NCBI GenBank assembly: GCA_000695745.1
Contig: ASHK01000520.1
Coordinates: forward strand, 1 to 6,809
Length of the DNA stretch: 6,809 nucleotides
Direction: 5' to 3'
Source of the DNA: Vibrio madracius
GTDB lineage: Bacteria; Pseudomonadota; Gammaproteobacteria; Enterobacterales; Vibrionaceae
Shown: in pieces, positions 5,258 through 6,809 of the stretch
Position numbering within the stretch: the first letter of the stretch is position 1
How the letters are laid out: every line of letters starts with the position of its first letter
Translations under genes and position numbers: made by a program
Notes under the pieces: model-generated
Told to the model about the DNA's origin: nothing
Databases searched by the model: none
The model's input: the letters and a program-made list of their open reading frames with translations, nothing else

Positions 5258-6809
5258 ATGTACCTGCACGAAATAGCTGGTGAAGCCTTTTATAGCCTTG
5301 TTGCGCGACACCACGCAGCCTCACCAAGACGCTCGCTACGCGAAAAAAACCGAGCTCTCCTAGGGCGCACAGATGTTCGCATTAACCCCCAGCTTCCTTG
5401 CATGCTCGAACAAGTTGCCAAACAGACTTCAATAGATGCGGAAAGGTTGTTATTTAACAGTACTTGTTTCCCTGTTGTCGGCGCTTGCCTTCAAGATAAC
5501 AAAAGCAAAGCAAGACTTAGATTGCACCTGTTGAGCAATGATGGCAGTCACATCGCGGTCTTATCACGTACTACTTCTTCTCGGTTAAGGTTTAGCAGCG
5601 CACTAAAGTTCTGTCCGCAATGCCTTGAGGAAGACACATTGAAATGGGGGCATAGTATTTGGCGTACCGTACATCAGTATTGCGGTATGTTCGTTTGTCC
5701 AAAGCATGCCTGTTGGCTGCAATATACACCGACAGATGCCGATGGTCTTAACAAACGCATCGAACTACCACCAACACCTTACGATAGATGTTTCCATGGT
5801 TCTGATCTTTGTTTAGAACGAGCATTGAGGTTATCGCAATTCATCAGTAGTTGGCATCGCTATGAATGCGAACGTCGATATAAGCATATTGCTACACCCT
5901 CTCACTCATCTTGGATGATTAAGACCCATTTGTTAACTCCGAAAGGACAGATCAGGCAATCAGAAGCCGTCAATCGTCTACAAGACTTTTGGGCTCCTCT
6001 ATTTGCTGGTGCAAAGCTACTGCCTTCGAAGCTATATAAATTCAATTTCTTAAGGTGCCTTCTCCTAAACGACCACTTCAACCATTACATACAGCATGCA
6101 TTGGTTGGTGCTTTCTTTGCGAAGAACGCCAAGTGTTACTTTCGACAAACTGCTCAGGTCTCGAACTATTGTAGTCGGGAATCTCATAAGCCTCGTGTCT
6201 GTCTATCCGAGTTGGCCTCAGGAAACTCGCTTCGTTCTGTCGCCAAGGCGACAGGATGTTCGGTTGGCTTTCTGGCAGCCATGGCGCAACGCAATGGGGT
6301 CACAATCAAGCATCGATTTAAAAGACTCAACGATGCATTAGTCGACCAAATATTGAGACTCGCTTTTCGCGGGATTCATAGACGAGATATCGCCAAATTA
6401 TGCGGTGTTAGCGTTGGTACTGTAGAACAGCAAATAAATGCGATGTCAGGATTATCCGCATGGAGAAAACGACTCTGGTTCTGCCAAAAACGACATCAAT
6501 ATCGTCAAGCACTTCAGAAGATCATTTCCCAAAACCCAACATTAACTCGGACAGAGATTAAACATTCGAGCAGTTGCTATATGTGGCTATTTCGATATGA
6601 CAAAGACTGGCTAAACCAGCACTTACCAAAACGAGAGCCAGCTAAGTACCATCAATCTATTGATTGGAATCAGGTAGATAAAAAGCTGGCTACACAAATT
6701 AAGCAACACGTAAAGAAGGCTACTTCGGTGTCACACGTCGAAAGACAGGTGGACTCACAACACTCATTAATCAAAAACAGAAAACGCCTCCCCCTTTCGA
6801 TTGGGCAAG
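5258..6809 (+). CDS. tnsD: TnsD target-site selector, 3' partial
   Basis: TnsD recognises a specific chromosomal attachment site and recruits TnsC there; E. coli TnsD binds the end of glmS. The frame is open from ATG 5258 to the window edge, 517 codons with no stop. The zinc finger is C119-x2-C122-x24-C147-x2-H150, the spacing I recall for Tn7 TnsD. The central region holds two helix-turn-helix-like segments, about 318-348 (SLRSVAKATGCSVGFLAAM) and 364-392 (RRDIAKLCGVSVGTVEQQI). Residues 442-452 (MWLFRYDKDWL) and 468-472 (IDWNQ) match the Tn7 TnsD pair WLYRHDRDWL and VDWNQ, which makes TnsD a better name than generic TniQ. E. coli TnsD has 508 residues with about 100 after that motif, so roughly 30-100 codons may be missing here. 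The N-terminus YLHEIAGEAFYSLVARHH fits the family start. AGGA at 5241-5244 is a weak, distant ribosome binding site; the gene probably relies on coupling with tniQ. The target site cannot be read from the sequence. Confidence 0.93.
   Translation, partial: MYLHEIAGEAFYSLVARHHAASPRRSLREKNRALLGRTDVRINPQLPCMLEQVAKQTSIDAERLLFNSTCFPVVGACLQDNKSKARLRLHLLSNDGSHIAVLSRTTSSRLRFSSALKFCPQCLEEDTLKWGHSIWRTVHQYCGMFVCPKHACWLQYTPTDADGLNKRIELPPTPYDRCFHGSDLCLERALRLSQFISSWHRYECERRYKHIATPSHSSWMIKTHLLTPKGQIRQSEAVNRLQDFWAPLFAGAKLLPSKLYKFNFLRCLLLNDHFNHYIQHALVGAFFAKNAKCYFRQTAQVSNYCSRESHKPRVCLSELASGNSLRSVAKATGCSVGFLAAMAQRNGVTIKHRFKRLNDALVDQILRLAFRGIHRRDIAKLCGVSVGTVEQQINAMSGLSAWRKRLWFCQKRHQYRQALQKIISQNPTLTRTEIKHSSSCYMWLFRYDKDWLNQHLPKREPAKYHQSIDWNQVDKKLATQIKQHVKKATSVSHVERQVDSQHSLIKNRKRLPLSIGQ
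6237..6254. repeat. Perfect 8-base inverted repeat inside tnsD
   Basis: CTGTCGCC and GGCGACAG flank an AA spacer. It lies within codons for S-V-A-K-A-T in the first helix-turn-helix of tnsD. There is no T run after it, and the two-base loop is too tight for a good hairpin, so it is not a terminator. It may be a chance result of codon choice. Confidence 0.35.

Noticed and set aside
6237..6254. Perfect inverted repeat as a possible terminator or protein-binding operator
   Set aside because: It lies inside conserved tnsD coding sequence, has a two-base loop and no following T run, so it is listed only as a low-confidence repeat.
6096..6341. An 81-codon frame on the + strand
   Set aside because: It overlaps the tnsD frame over its helix-turn-helix region and shows no family character of its own; the tnsD frame is open throughout.
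1..6809. CRISPR repeats, Cascade genes or guide RNA for a CRISPR-associated transposon
   Set aside because: No regularly spaced repeats and no Cas protein sequence are present in the window; the TnsC length also differs from type I-F elements.

Overview
The window is the core transposition operon of a Tn7-family transposon, all on the + strand: tnsA (5' end outside the window), tnsB (broken by two single-base frameshifts), tnsC (intact), a short tniQ-family gene (one frameshift) and a full-style tnsD (3' end outside the window). Base composition looks moderate to AT-leaning and codon use is fairly even along the window. The proteins resemble Tn7 TnsA-D as I remember them. This suggests a gammaproteobacterial host, plausibly a marine Vibrio, Shewanella or relative, but nothing in the window proves the genus.

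Layout: 2-739 tnsA; 740-787 short gap; 788-2963 tnsB spread over three reading frames (788-1669, 1669-2757, 2757-2963); 2941-4347 tnsC, overlapping the end of tnsB; 4340-5253 tniQ, overlapping tnsC by 8 bases, in two frames; 5258-6809 tnsD, starting 4 bases after tniQ ends and still open at the window edge. No stretch above 50 bases is unaccounted for. I see no RNA gene, CRISPR array, cargo gene, transposon end or insertion sequence, and no credible gene on the - strand.

How the parts work together, from knowledge of Tn7: TnsA (5'-strand nuclease) and TnsB (DDE transposase, 3'-strand cutting and joining) form the cut-and-paste transposase. TnsC is the AAA+ ATPase that links the transposase to a target complex. 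TniQ/TnsD proteins choose the target. Two tandem target-selector genes suggest two targeting routes or a two-protein selector. No tnsE is seen.

The main oddity is that all three frameshifts are of the same kind: one base is missing, so the frame moves by -1. Restoring one base at each site gives a TnsB of about 725 residues with a complete DDE triad and a TniQ of about 304 residues that ends 4 bases before tnsD. The same shift three times, with tnsC and tnsD intact, fits either sequencing/assembly deletions or early decay of an element that has lost its transposase. The sequence alone cannot decide between these.
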